A DNA stretch of 64,000 bases from CAYZBF01 sp964476585 (GCA_964476585.1 CAYZBF010000001.1:1-64000); one strand, 5' to 3'; numbered from the stretch's first letter, positions 43,896-53,074 are shown. The notes: generated by a model not told the origin, from the sequence alone. Numbers and translations: made by a program.

Positions 43896-46040
43896 ATGTT
43901 TGATAAGGTTAAAAAAAGAGATGGGAGAATAGTTCCCTACGATAAGGAAAAGATCGCTCAAGCAATTTTTAAAGCAGCAGAGTCCGTTGGTGGCACAGAT
44001 ATAGAACTGTCAAGAAAACTTGCAGACAAGGTAGAAGCTCGCATTGCAGAGCAATTGGGAGATGAAATTCCAGAGGTTGAAACCGTACAGGATGCTGTTG
44101 AAAAAATCCTTATAAAACGTGGGCACGCTGCTACAGCAAAAGCATTCATTCTATACAGACAGAAGAGGACAGAAATACGTGAAGCAAAGACTCTGCTGAC
44201 AGGAGTTGAAGACGATATCAAACTAACCCTGAATGCGGTAAAGGTGCTTGAACGAAGATACCTACTTAAGGATTCTGAAGGAAGGGTTATGGAATCTCCT
44301 AGCGAGATGTTCCAGAGGGTAGCCAGCAATATAGCCCAGGCAGAACTAAATTATGGAACTGAGGAAGATGTTGAAAAATGGTCAAGGAAATTTTATGAAC
44401 TTATGCGTTCTCTAATCTTCCTTCCTAATTCTCCTACTCTTATGAATGCAGGAACCTCCCTCCAACAACTCTCAGCGTGCTTCGTACTCCCCATCCCTGA
44501 CTCTATGGAAGATATATTTAACGCTGTTAAATACACTGCCCTTATACATAAAAGTGGCGGTGGAACGGGTTTCTCGTTTTCTCGGATTCGGCCCTCTGAA
44601 GATATTGTAAAATCAACTGGAGGTGTTGCCTCAGGTCCTATTTCATTCATGCGGGTATTCGATGTAGCAACTGATGTAATCAAACAGGGAGGAAGAAGAA
44701 GAGGTGCAAATATGGGGATTCTCCGGTACGATCATCCTGATATCTTTGATTTCATTACCGCAAAAGACAGGACAGTTCAATTCAGTAATTTCAATATCTC
44801 GGTAGGTATAGACGAAGAATTTATGAAAGCGGTGGAGAAAAACGAGAATATCGAGCTAAAGAATCCAAGAAACAACGAAGTAGTGCGAACTGTAAAGGCA
44901 AGGGCTATATTTGACCTGCTTGTCTATAATGCATGGAAGACAGGTGACCCCGGAATCGTATTCTTAGATCGACTTAATAAAGATAACCCAACACCCCATA
45001 TAGGCCGAATAGAGTGCACTAACCCATGTGGTGAACAGCCTCTTTTGCCATATGAAGCATGCAATTTAGGTTCAATCAACCTCGAAAAAATGGCAAAGGA
45101 TAACTCGATAAATTACGATCTACTAAAGGAGATTGTTCATACAGCCGTCCGATTCCTTGACGACGTAATAGATCAATCAAAATTTCCAATAGAAGAGATA
45201 ACGAAGATGGTAATGGCAAACAGAAAGATCGGATTAGGAGTTATGGGGTTTGCTGACCTATTAATACAACTTGGTATCCCCTATGATAGCAAGGAAGCTA
45301 TATCTACTGCTGATGAAATAATTAAATTCATAGCAAAAGAAGCAAAGAGCGCTTCACAAGAACTGGCAGAGGAACGGGGAGCATTCCCGAATTTCAAAGG
45401 CTCAACATATGAGGTAAATGGAGAACCACCGATAAGGAATGCCACACGGTTAACAATTGCACCAACAGGGACCATTTCCATATTAGCGGGTTGTTCAAGT
45501 GGGATTGAACCTCTATTCGCTGTGGTATTTATAAGGAACGTAATGGACGGGACTGAGCTTCTGGAAACAAACAAGTATTTTGAGAGAATAGCAAAGGAAA
45601 GGGGATTCTACTCCGATGCACTTATGCGGCAGGTTGCACTTACCGGGAGTATAAAAAATGTGATAGGAATTCCCGATGGCATAAGTAGGATCTTCGTAAC
45701 CGCTCATGACATTGAGCCTAAATGGCATGTAAGGATGCAGGCAGCCTTCCAGAAATGGGTGGACAATGCCGTATCCAAAACCGTCAATCTATCCTACTAT
45801 GCTACTCCTAAGGATGTGGAAGAGATTTACCTTTTAGGATATGAACTCGGCGTAAAAGGAATAACAATATATCGCGATGGAAGCAAGGGAGAACAGGTTC
45901 TCTATAGAGGAGAGAAAAAATCACACCCTGAGGATTTCAAGTCCCGTCCTGGAATCGAACCTCCTCGAGTGGACCTGAGTGAAGGAATGTTAAAAGTGGA
46001 TTCAGACTACTCAGGAGGGTGCGAGACCTGTGAATTCTGA
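43896..46040 (+). CDS. nrdJ: Adenosylcobalamin-dependent (class II) ribonucleoside-diphosphate reductase
   Basis: 714 residues. The ATP-cone at ~1-95 (KKRDGRIVPYDKEKIAQAIFKAAESV) is followed by the reductase barrel: LPNSPTLMNAGTSLQQLSACFVLP, KSGGGTGFSFSRIRPSEDIV, NPCGEQPLLPYEACNLGSINL with the radical Cys in NPCGE, RLTIAPTGTISILAGCSSGIEP. The final CETCEF supplies the redox CxxC. Class II is called from the length, the PTGTISxxAGxSSGIEP style and the lack of an adjacent nrdB gene. It makes dNDPs or dNTPs for DNA synthesis independent of oxygen but dependent on vitamin B12. ATG follows AAGGGGAGGGAGT. Confidence 0.9.
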   Translation: MFDKVKKRDGRIVPYDKEKIAQAIFKAAESVGGTDIELSRKLADKVEARIAEQLGDEIPEVETVQDAVEKILIKRGHAATAKAFILYRQKRTEIREAKTLLTGVEDDIKLTLNAVKVLERRYLLKDSEGRVMESPSEMFQRVASNIAQAELNYGTEEDVEKWSRKFYELMRSLIFLPNSPTLMNAGTSLQQLSACFVLPIPDSMEDIFNAVKYTALIHKSGGGTGFSFSRIRPSEDIVKSTGGVASGPISFMRVFDVATDVIKQGGRRRGANMGILRYDHPDIFDFITAKDRTVQFSNFNISVGIDEEFMKAVEKNENIELKNPRNNEVVRTVKARAIFDLLVYNAWKTGDPGIVFLDRLNKDNPTPHIGRIECTNPCGEQPLLPYEACNLGSINLEKMAKDNSINYDLLKEIVHTAVRFLDDVIDQSKFPIEEITKMVMANRKIGLGVMGFADLLIQLGIPYDSKEAISTADEIIKFIAKEAKSASQELAEERGAFPNFKGSTYEVNGEPPIRNATRLTIAPTGTISILAGCSSGIEPLFAVVFIRNVMDGTELLETNKYFERIAKERGFYSDALMRQVALTGSIKNVIGIPDGISRIFVTAHDIEPKWHVRMQAAFQKWVDNAVSKTVNLSYYATPKDVEEIYLLGYELGVKGITIYRDGSKGEQVLYRGEKKSHPEDFKSRPGIEPPRVDLSEGMLKVDSDYSGGCETCEF

Positions 46041-46045
46041 ACCAG

Positions 46046-46145
46046 TGTAGTTAATTGGTTAAATAGTTGAATAGTTAAATAGTAACTGATTTAAAATAAT
46101 TACAATAATACTCATTAACTAATTGACCAATCGACTAATTAACTA
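46046..46145. repeat. Imperfect inverted repeat of GTTAATTGG-type phrases
   Basis: TTAATTGGTTAAATAGTTGA and neighbours (46049-46082) are the inverse complement, with mismatches, of TTAACTAATTGACCAATCGA and neighbours (46114-46145). The spacer is ~30 A/T-rich bases. It fills the gap between the reductase and phosphoesterase genes. Confidence 0.5.
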
Positions 46146-46167
46146 TTCCCCTAAACCGGAGGTTTAA

Positions 46168-46644
46168 GTGAAGATAGGCGTAATATCCGATTCACACGAC
46201 AGACTTGACTATTTAAAAAAAGCTATCTCAATATTAAAAGGTGAAGACATATCGACTCTCATACATTTAGGTGATTACGTATCTCCATTCATAATACCAC
46301 TGCTAAAGATAAACAAAGTATGGGGAGTCTTTGGAAATAATGATGGTGATAAATTACTTTTAAAGGAGAAGGCAGAAGAAATGGACATCAAACTCCTCCA
46401 GAGCCCAGCTTCAATTGAATTAGAGGGAAGGAAGATTGTATTTATGCACGAGCCCTCTGAAATTGGAGCATTTAGAAAAAGCGGTTTATACGACGTAATT
46501 CTCTATGGACATACTCACGAAAAAGCTATAAAAGAAAATCCACTCACAGTGAACCCTGGAGAACTTTGTGGTTGGTTAACAGGAAAAGGTACCTTTGCCA
46601 TCGTAGATTTATCCACACTTTTAGCTGAATTTATTACGATTTAG
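46168..46644 (+). CDS. YfcE/MJ0936-family metallophosphoesterase
   Basis: 158 residues from a GTG at 46168 preceded by CCGGAGGTTTAA. Calcineurin-like motifs are DSH (Asp8, His10), GDY (~35), GNND (~57), MHEP (usually a GH/H motif) and the terminal GHTH (~113). It is a small bimetal phosphodiesterase; relatives cleave bis-pNPP or 2',3'-cAMP and their cellular substrates are uncertain. Its stop lies inside the convergent glycosyltransferase gene (11-base tail overlap). Confidence 0.88.
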   Translation: MKIGVISDSHDRLDYLKKAISILKGEDISTLIHLGDYVSPFIIPLLKINKVWGVFGNNDGDKLLLKEKAEEMDIKLLQSPASIELEGRKIVFMHEPSEIGAFRKSGLYDVILYGHTHEKAIKENPLTVNPGELCGWLTGKGTFAIVDLSTLLAEFITI

Positions 46645-47725
46645 TTAAAAGGCTCTTATAGAAAGACTCCGTCTCTATCGCAATATTCATCCAATCATAA
46701 CGTTGTGCTGTCTTAATACCTATCTCTCTGATCTTCCGCCTAAGTGAATCATCTTTCAATATTGCAATCGCTCTTTCAGCAAGGGCATGTGGATCCCCTT
46801 TATGAAAAAGCATCTCATCAGTAGGTATTACCCCGCGATACCCCTCTATATCTGAAGCGATAGTAGGAGTTCCAGAAGCCATCGCTTCCAGAAGGACTAT
46901 TCCAAAGGTTTCCCCTCCAAGAGCAGGAGAACAATAAAGATCAGCTGAACGATAATACGCGGGGACCTTATCACAGGGTACTTCTCCCTTAAACACAATT
47001 GAATCTCTAACCACAGGAGGGATATTTTTGGGAGGTTCTCCTTTCCCAACGACTATCAACTTAACATTCGGTAAGCTTTCCTTTATCTCCGGGAATGCTT
47101 TAATCAAGACGGGAAGACCTTTCCTTGGGTCAAGCCTCCCTAAAAACAGAATTGTGGGATGTTCAGAGAAACCTTTAAATCTTTCTCCATCGGGTTTAAA
47201 ACGATTGGTATCGACTCCATTCGGAATAATCTTATAATTACACTTTGGGAAGTGTGGATATATCTCACGAAAGGCCTTATCTGAAACACATATAGAACCA
47301 TGCAGTTTTCTCGAAATACTTGTAAATGCAAATTTCGCCAGTTTGTAATAATTAAAATCAGAAAAGGCAGTATGAAAAGTGGCTACGTTAACAGCATTTG
47401 AATATAGAAGAGCAAGGAAAGGAAGATTTGGTGCAAAAGGCCCGTGTGTATGAATTATATCAAAAGAGTTATTCCTTATAAAATTTCTTACTTCAAAAGG
47501 AAGTGACGGTGAAAAGGTCCAGATGACCTCACTCCTATTTGCCTGAAGCCTGATGCGACACCCCACCCTCTTAACCATTTCCTCTTGCTCAGCCTCGGGA
47601 TGGCGAGAAGTCAGAATGACGACCTCATGGCCCAATTCTTTCAAAGCATGTGAAAGATGATAAAGAACCTCACTAACTCCGCCGGGGTCAGGGTAATAGG
47701 AGTCAGATACCTGAAGGACCCTCAT
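46634..47725 (-). CDS. GT4-family glycosyltransferase (PimB-like)
   Basis: 363 residues with two Rossmann-type domains. N-terminal domain: VSDSYYPDPGGVSEVLYHLS (~6), HTHGPFAPNLP, FHTAFSDF. C-terminal donor-binding domain: PNGVDTNRF, ILFLGRLDPRKGLPVLIKAF, and the EX7E motif GGETFGIVLLEAMASG (~280). It transfers a sugar from a nucleotide sugar with retention, typically mannose or another hexose onto a lipid or polysaccharide acceptor. It ends a three-gene unit with the HD-GYP and HEAT-like proteins; its start overlaps the HD-GYP gene by 23 bases. An LPS or glycolipid role is plausible but not shown. Confidence 0.9.
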   Translation of the reverse strand: MRVLQVSDSYYPDPGGVSEVLYHLSHALKELGHEVVILTSRHPEAEQEEMVKRVGCRIRLQANRSEVIWTFSPSLPFEVRNFIRNNSFDIIHTHGPFAPNLPFLALLYSNAVNVATFHTAFSDFNYYKLAKFAFTSISRKLHGSICVSDKAFREIYPHFPKCNYKIIPNGVDTNRFKPDGERFKGFSEHPTILFLGRLDPRKGLPVLIKAFPEIKESLPNVKLIVVGKGEPPKNIPPVVRDSIVFKGEVPCDKVPAYYRSADLYCSPALGGETFGIVLLEAMASGTPTIASDIEGYRGVIPTDEMLFHKGDPHALAERAIAILKDDSLRRKIREIGIKTAQRYDWMNIAIETESFYKSLLTKS

Positions 47726-49046
47726 ATGATCCTAATGCAGCAATCACTGATGCAGGGTCAAAATCTACCTCATCTGGAGATAGGGCTTTCTCTATTTTAA
47801 CCTGTTTATCCTCAACACCTGAATCACCTTTATCAACTACTGCTACGAATCCCCTTGAAACTATGACTCCGGTCATCCCACCCTTCAGGCGCACCACAGT
47901 ACCAGGAGGATATATTCCCATGAGATTTATGAATACTTTCACCAAAGATGGATCATACACCTTTGTATTCAATACGATATTTTTAAGGGCTTCAAAGGGA
48001 GTTGTAACAGGCTGATAAAGCCTTGGGGTTGTCATTGCGTCATAAGAATCCACTATCCTTATTATCCGAGCAAACAGGGAAGGCTTTTTTACATTGATGT
48101 CAGGATATCCAGTACCACAATAATCTATATGGTGCTCAAGTATTCCCCTAACTGCGAAGATAGGTATTTCATCCATTCCCCTCAAGAATAGTATCCTCTC
48201 GGCTGACAGGAATGGGTGTTGTTTGATTTTTTCGTACTCAAGATTGGTAAGTTTATCTGGTTTATCTAAAATCTCACCAGGTATATCAAACTTTCCCAGG
48301 TCATGAAAGAGTGCGGCGATACCGAGTTCAATCAAATCCCTTCTCGAGAGCCCCAATTCCATTCCCATAGCAAGTGCAAGAATACAAACATTAACGGAAT
48401 GATTAAGGGTATAAGATCCAATATTCTTAACCGTTGTTAAAGAAAGTAGATATCCAGGATCCTTTAGAACCAGTTCTGAAAATTTCCGGACTAATCTTCG
48501 TGCTACGTTCACATCCTCCGTTGAATCCTGGGCTACATTCTTAAGGTAGGAAATACCACCTAGAAGATTCTTGACTGCCTCTTTTCGGACAGATCTGGCC
48601 ATCCCTTCCTTAATTTTATCGGAATCCGCTAATAATTCTATCTTAATGGATTTCACCTTTAACTCTTCCATCCTCTCTATCAATTTGTCAAATGATATTA
48701 CGCTAGATGAGAGTGCTTTACCGAGAATATATACAAACGAGGTAATCTCACGAACCTCTGGCTCCTCAGTGAATATGATAGAACCTATCGAAAGATACTG
48801 AAAATCCTGAATCAATGCTCTGTGTCTACCCATAATTTCCATCCCCACTGAAATTCTCTTACCGTTTAGAAAGAGCTGATTGCCTCCCAGAGAGAGCTTC
48901 ACAGTGGATAATTCCTTAAAGAGCTCTCCTAATATCTCTTTTGTCCTTTCTGAATGCAAACGAAGTGTTTTACTCCTACTCTGTGAGAGCCGAGCCACAT
49001 GTATGGCTGATGAAAGGTATATTATAAAACTTTTAACGTCCTTCAT
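47703..49046 (-). CDS. HD-GYP domain protein (putative cyclic-di-GMP phosphodiesterase)
   Basis: 447 residues. An N-terminal module of ~110 residues (LSLGGNQLFLNGKRI, QYLSIGSIIF, EVREITSFVYILGKAL) also appears in the next gene upstream. The HD-GYP domain spans ~205-380: NHSVNV (His216), FHDLGKFDIP (His248, Asp249), EHHIDYCGTGYPD with the GYP at 313-315. Such enzymes linearise c-di-GMP. It ends in a beta-rich tail (GTVVRLKGGMTGVIVS) typical of this group. Start ATG 49046 overlaps the preceding gene by 14 bases. It may control a surface or motility function; the co-transcribed glycosyltransferase is a candidate output (inference). Confidence 0.9.
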   Translation of the reverse strand: MKDVKSFIIYLSSAIHVARLSQSRSKTLRLHSERTKEILGELFKELSTVKLSLGGNQLFLNGKRISVGMEIMGRHRALIQDFQYLSIGSIIFTEEPEVREITSFVYILGKALSSSVISFDKLIERMEELKVKSIKIELLADSDKIKEGMARSVRKEAVKNLLGGISYLKNVAQDSTEDVNVARRLVRKFSELVLKDPGYLLSLTTVKNIGSYTLNHSVNVCILALAMGMELGLSRRDLIELGIAALFHDLGKFDIPGEILDKPDKLTNLEYEKIKQHPFLSAERILFLRGMDEIPIFAVRGILEHHIDYCGTGYPDINVKKPSLFARIIRIVDSYDAMTTPRLYQPVTTPFEALKNIVLNTKVYDPSLVKVFINLMGIYPPGTVVRLKGGMTGVIVSRGFVAVVDKGDSGVEDKQVKIEKALSPDEVDFDPASVIAALGSYEGPSGI

Positions 49047-50595
49047 AATCTTTTAAACTCCTTTCCACTGTCTCCCTTAGATATCTGGAATTCTTGTAAC
49101 GAGAAATCAATGAAAACGCCTCTTCACTTTTGATCTTTGATAGAGCCTCAATCGCGAACTGTTTTGTTTTATAGAAATCAGGATTTGAAAGGTGCTTTTT
49201 CTTCAGTATATAGCTGAATACCTCAATAGTTTCAGGTATGTTCAATGTCGCAAGTAAATTCAGCAATATCCTTCTCTCTTCTTCCGAGAAAAACCAAAAA
49301 TCTTTGGACTTTATCCTTTTTTCAACGATATTAAATTCCTCCATTCCCCAGATTTCCTTCATTTCTTCTAACGCAAGAATGCGTAAAGAAGGATCAGGAT
49401 GCTCTACATACTTGACCATTTCCTCTCTAGGTAGAAGACTGAGTAATATCCTTTTCGCCTTCTTTTGCCCTTTTCTCTTAAGAAAAGGTTCTAAATAAGG
49501 TATATAATAAGGATCCCCTGTTCTTTCCACAATAGAAAGAAAGACCTGAAATGTGCTCCTTGAGGCAGATTCAAGCCGGGAGGCCAAGGAATCTTTATGA
49601 TAACTAAAAATACCTTCAAGTAAGGCAATAATTGCTTCCCGCAATTCTTCATCTGTAGTAATCTCTAATACATTCAACAAATCATCAACAATTTCTACCC
49701 CCATAAAAACCAATAAGCTTAGCACCTCTTTCTGAATCCTCTTATCCTCAGCAGATGTCAAAGCATGTAAATATAATTCCTCGGCATTCTCTGAGGAGAG
49801 AAGGTCATAAACTTCATACAAGATCCTTCGCGCCTCTTCTCCCTTCTCTTTCTCTAAAAGATACTCCAATAATCCCTTCGATTTCAGGAGCATGGAAATC
49901 TCACCAGATGATATAAATTTATTAACAGAAGATTGGAAAAGTGAGAGAATCTGCATCCTCTTTTTTGGATTTCGTTCAAATTCTAGGAGATCACGAACAC
50001 TATTGAGTAGTAAAACATGGGCATTCTTTCTGTTGATTTTTAACTTCGGGGTGTAAGTAGAAGCTGTGTCTTCCAACATTGTAAGGGAACCCTCATCCGT
50101 TGCGACAGGAAAAATAGATAATTCTTTAGCGGTAAGTTTTCTCTTACCTTTTACTATTTCCTGAATCCTAAATGAATCATACCCCTGTGTTTTCTCAACG
50201 GCATGGTACATTATATTCTCAAATTTCCCTCCCCACAAATCCTCCACTAAGCCGATATTGGATGTATATTCCTTTTTGGCAAGGAGTCCAACAAACTCTT
50301 CCAGCTCTTCTTTACTGATACCCTCAAGAAATGTAAAGGACCTTATTCCATTTCTGTAAAGGAATAGTGGTAAGGAAGTAATCCGTTTTGGATCTTCAAA
50401 TAATATGTCAGAATCATGCATAACCTTATCCTCATTAATAATCAGAACAATGGGTCCAATTTCTTTCTGTGACTCTAAGAGAGCCGTATACGCTTTCTCG
50501 ATAAATTCTTGAGTATCATCAAATGGCTTCCTTGACAATTTATAGTTTTTAACAGCCTTCATTAATTGCTGCACAAATGAATTCAAGTTCCGCAT
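49033..50595 (-). CDS. HEAT-repeat-like helical protein with sensory-type N-terminal module
   Basis: 520 residues. Residues ~10-115 (SFVQQLMKAVKNYKLS, IVLIINEDKVMHDSDILFED, FLYRNGIRSFTFLEGI) resemble the N-terminal module of the HD-GYP partner. From ~190 to 515 the protein is all-helical with HEAT/Armadillo-like spacing (LRILALEEMKEIWG, RRILLNLLATLNIPETIEVFSYI, AIEALSKIKSEEAFSLI). Such proteins act as binding scaffolds. Function unknown. The strong operon link to an HD-GYP enzyme suggests it is its partner or input sensor (inference). First gene of the unit. Confidence 0.7.
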   Translation of the reverse strand: MRNLNSFVQQLMKAVKNYKLSRKPFDDTQEFIEKAYTALLESQKEIGPIVLIINEDKVMHDSDILFEDPKRITSLPLFLYRNGIRSFTFLEGISKEELEEFVGLLAKKEYTSNIGLVEDLWGGKFENIMYHAVEKTQGYDSFRIQEIVKGKRKLTAKELSIFPVATDEGSLTMLEDTASTYTPKLKINRKNAHVLLLNSVRDLLEFERNPKKRMQILSLFQSSVNKFISSGEISMLLKSKGLLEYLLEKEKGEEARRILYEVYDLLSSENAEELYLHALTSAEDKRIQKEVLSLLVFMGVEIVDDLLNVLEITTDEELREAIIALLEGIFSYHKDSLASRLESASRSTFQVFLSIVERTGDPYYIPYLEPFLKRKGQKKAKRILLSLLPREEMVKYVEHPDPSLRILALEEMKEIWGMEEFNIVEKRIKSKDFWFFSEEERRILLNLLATLNIPETIEVFSYILKKKHLSNPDFYKTKQFAIEALSKIKSEEAFSLISRYKNSRYLRETVERSLKDYEGR

Positions 50596-50652
50596 ATTCT
50601 AATTCTATAAAAAAATGCCCAAAATTTCAACCCCTATTGATAGAAAAAGTCT

Positions 50653-50765
50653 GAAGCGGCAATTTAAGAAAGAATTCGCCATAAAGACCATGGAGTGCAC
50701 TTTCCGCTTCTTATACGATTTTTGTTTCAATACTCCGTTTATCGCGGGCAGGTGCAAGCCTGCCC
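50653..50765. repeat. Small hairpin cluster in the gap 50596-50889
   Basis: GAAGCGG (50653-50659) pairs with CCGCTTC (50704-50710), and GGGCAGG-TGCAAG-CCTGCCC (50746-50765) is a perfect 7-bp stem. The G+C-rich stems in an A/T-rich gap recall the elements at 30.0, 40.9 and 56.3 kb, but terminal repeats are not evident. A 63-codon frame crossing it is not convincing as a gene. The rest of the gap holds the promoter for the next gene. Confidence 0.45.
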
Positions 50766-50855
50766 TTACTGCGTCGAGTCGGGAATGCCGTTCCTACTTT
50801 CTATGAGTGCTTGTTATGAATAAAAGATGATAAAGAAGTTGTTTTGAACCCTCTG

Positions 50856-50883
50856 TTGACAAGGAACATGTATATTATATAAT
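50856..50883 (+). promoter_or_regulatory. Consensus promoter, predicting leaderless transcript at 50890
   Basis: TTGACA (50856-50861), 16-base spacer, TATAAT (50878-50883). +1 falls on 50890, exactly the A of the ATG. No Shine-Dalgarno is present. Confidence 0.75.
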
Positions 50884-50889
50884 AAGGCT

Positions 50890-51474
50890 ATGAAAGAAAA
50901 AAAGAGGAAGACTCAGGAAGAAGAGTTTATTAACATAACCAATCTTATGTATCACATCGCCTTTGAAGATGAATTTCGCCGCGCAAAGGTTAAGATAGAA
51001 GCACTGGATAGATTCTTAGAAGAGGTGTCAGAGGGAACGATAAATGATCCAAAAGAATTCATTGAAGAAGGGATAAAGAGAACATTCACACTAGCTCTAT
51101 TGTCCATCATAAAGGAAAAACTAAAGAGATTCGTAAATAAATACAGTGAACAAAAAAAAGGTAAAGCGGCATTGCTTGTCATAAACTTCCTCTATAGTGG
51201 GATTCCAATCTCACAAATCCCGTTTTTTATTGCAATATTTGTAAGGAGTGCTTCACAGAGACCTCTTTCTAAAAATAATAATGTTTGGAAATTACTTTAT
51301 GAGTTTCTTCCAAAACGAATTGAGGAGGGCACAACTCGACTAATGGAAAAGCCAGAATTTACAAAAGAACTTAAAGATAAATATGAAGAGCACGACTCAG
51401 GTCTACTTATTCCTAAGAGAAGAGTCAAAACCAAAAAGGAATCCTCGAGAATAATCCTACCGGGTGAAGAATAA
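50890..51474 (+). CDS. Hypothetical protein, charged and helical
   Basis: 194 residues, not recognised. Lys/Glu-rich at both ends, with a helical middle (FIEEGIKRTFTLALLSIIKEKLKRFVNKYSE) and one moderately hydrophobic segment (LLVINFLYSGIPISQIPFFIAIFV, ~98-121) that could be a membrane helix or a buried helix. The tail (PKRRVKTKKESSR) is basic. A perfect promoter whose start coincides with the ATG argues that it is a real, leaderless gene. It precedes purE by 123 bases on the same strand and may be its operon head. Nothing links it to purine synthesis in sequence. Confidence 0.6.
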   Translation: MKEKKRKTQEEEFINITNLMYHIAFEDEFRRAKVKIEALDRFLEEVSEGTINDPKEFIEEGIKRTFTLALLSIIKEKLKRFVNKYSEQKKGKAALLVINFLYSGIPISQIPFFIAIFVRSASQRPLSKNNNVWKLLYEFLPKRIEEGTTRLMEKPEFTKELKDKYEEHDSGLLIPKRRVKTKKESSRIILPGEE

Positions 51475-51597
51475 CGCGAATGAATATACGTATGGTATAT
51501 AAAAGGGGGTATGGAGTATGGAAAATAAAACAAATATCCCTCTCTGTATTTTCCTTTGTGTCCTCAGTGCCCTCTGTGGCGAATAAAGGAGGATGAG

Positions 51598-52071
51598 ATG
51601 GCAAAGATTGTGATAGTAATGGGCTCAAAGAAAGATATCGAACATGCCCGGGGTGTAGAAGAGGTATGTAAGGAATTTAAAATCCCCTATGAAAAGAGGA
51701 TTGCATCCAGCCATAAGACCCCTGAGAAGGTTCTATCAATAATCAAAGAATACGAAAATGAAACAGTCGTATTTATAACAATAGCAGGTAGAAGCAATGC
51801 ACTGAGCGGAATAATTGATGGAAATACAACCAGGCCAGTAATAGCTTCTCCACCATATTCGGCTAAATTCGGGGGTGCTGATATTTTCTCCAATCTCAGG
51901 ATGCCATCGGGAGTTGCTCCCATGGTAGTTCTTGGTCCTGAACAATCGGCGTTAGCAGCCATTAAGATTCTGGGATTACATGATGAAAGAATACAGCAAA
52001 AAGTATCAGAGTATCAGAAAAAATACAAAGAAAAAATCGAGCATGAAGATAGGGAAGTAAGAGGTGGGTAG
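51598..52071 (+). CDS. purE: Class II PurE, AIR carboxylase
   Basis: 157 residues from the ATG at 51598, which follows AAAGGAGGATGAG; 14 extra upstream codons are a chance extension. The sequence resembles the animal and Treponema class II enzyme: MGSKKD, SSHKTPEKVL, IAGRSNALSG, ASPPYSAKFGGADIFSNLRMPSG and GPEQSALAAIKILGL replace the bacterial SAHRTP...AGGAAHLPGM pattern. Class II enzymes use CO2 directly to convert AIR to CAIR, so no PurK or bicarbonate-ATP step is needed, and none is seen here. It overlaps purC by 8 bases. In vertebrates the equivalent proteins are fused as PAICS. Confidence 0.85.
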   Translation: MAKIVIVMGSKKDIEHARGVEEVCKEFKIPYEKRIASSHKTPEKVLSIIKEYENETVVFITIAGRSNALSGIIDGNTTRPVIASPPYSAKFGGADIFSNLRMPSGVAPMVVLGPEQSALAAIKILGLHDERIQQKVSEYQKKYKEKIEHEDREVRGG

Positions 52072-53074
52072 CGTAAAAGACCTTATCATCATACAAAAAC
52101 CAACTGAAGAGAAATCCGGGATAGGTCATTTCCAATTCTCTGATCGTTATTCAGTTTTTGATTGGGGAGTTATGCCCGATCTGATACCCCACAAGGGCTC
52201 ATCCCTTGCAATAATGACCACTCATTTCTTTGAACTGCTTAAGCGGGAAGGTATAAAAACACACTACAGAGGAATTGTAAAAAATGAAGAAGTATTCCAT
52301 TATAATAAGGCAAAAGAACCCTTTGATACAATTGAAGTGGAACTCCTTCGGGTTCTGAAACCAGGGATTAGAAATAGTGAATATGATTATTCCAGATATA
52401 AAGGCGATGATAAAAATTTCCTCGTTCCAATGGAATTCATATACCGTAATTCAATACCTGAAGAGTCCTCTTTCTGGAAACGATACGATAAAGGCAAAAT
52501 AAAAATAGAAATTCCCGCGGATTTAAAGCCTGATGTGCCACTTAAAGAACCCATCCTAGATGTTTCAACGAAACTGGAAGAATCGGATAGATATCTCTCA
52601 TGGGAGGAAGTAAAAAATCTCGCACAACTAAGTGAGGAAAGAATTAAGGAAATTAAGCAAATCTTGCTCCGGGTTAGCAAACTGATAACACAAGAAACCC
52701 ACAGAGTGGGTCTTACTAACCAGGATGGAAAACTGGAATTCGGAATAGATCCAGATGGCAATATTATAGTTGTCGATGCACTTGGAACACTTGATGAGTG
52801 CCGTTTCTTATATGGAAGTATTGCGCTAAGCAAGGAGACTCTGCGGAAGTATTACAGAAGAACCGAATGGTACAAAGAAGTGGTAGGAGCAAAAGAGAAG
52901 AACAGAAAAGACTGGAAACCACTGGTTGAACTTGAGCCTCCACATTTACCGAAGGAATTAAAGGATACAGTCTCTAAGATGTACCAATCGGTGGCTAACT
53001 TAATTTCAGGTAGAGAATTCTTTAACGTCCCCCATGTAAAGGAATCGGTAAAAGACCTATCAAGGGAGTGCTAA
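52064..53074 (+). CDS. purC: SAICAR synthetase, long form
   Basis: 336 residues from a GTG at 52064 that overlaps the purE stop. It joins CAIR with aspartate using ATP to give SAICAR. FQFSDRYSVFDWGVMPDLIPHKGSSLAIMTTHFFELL is the substrate-binding N-terminus (SDRxSVFD, IPxKG). LVPMEFIYRNSI and GLTNQDGKLEFGIDPDGNIIVVDALGTLDECRF are the second-half signatures. The length is above the ~240 of typical bacterial PurC and close to the long archaeal/Bacteroidetes type. With purE it covers two consecutive steps of purine synthesis. Confidence 0.9.
   Translation: MGSVKDLIIIQKPTEEKSGIGHFQFSDRYSVFDWGVMPDLIPHKGSSLAIMTTHFFELLKREGIKTHYRGIVKNEEVFHYNKAKEPFDTIEVELLRVLKPGIRNSEYDYSRYKGDDKNFLVPMEFIYRNSIPEESSFWKRYDKGKIKIEIPADLKPDVPLKEPILDVSTKLEESDRYLSWEEVKNLAQLSEERIKEIKQILLRVSKLITQETHRVGLTNQDGKLEFGIDPDGNIIVVDALGTLDECRFLYGSIALSKETLRKYYRRTEWYKEVVGAKEKNRKDWKPLVELEPPHLPKELKDTVSKMYQSVANLISGREFFNVPHVKESVKDLSREC

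Noticed and set aside
50615..50806. 63-codon frame upstream of the 194-aa protein
   Set aside because: Crosses two hairpins, no ribosome site or family resemblance.
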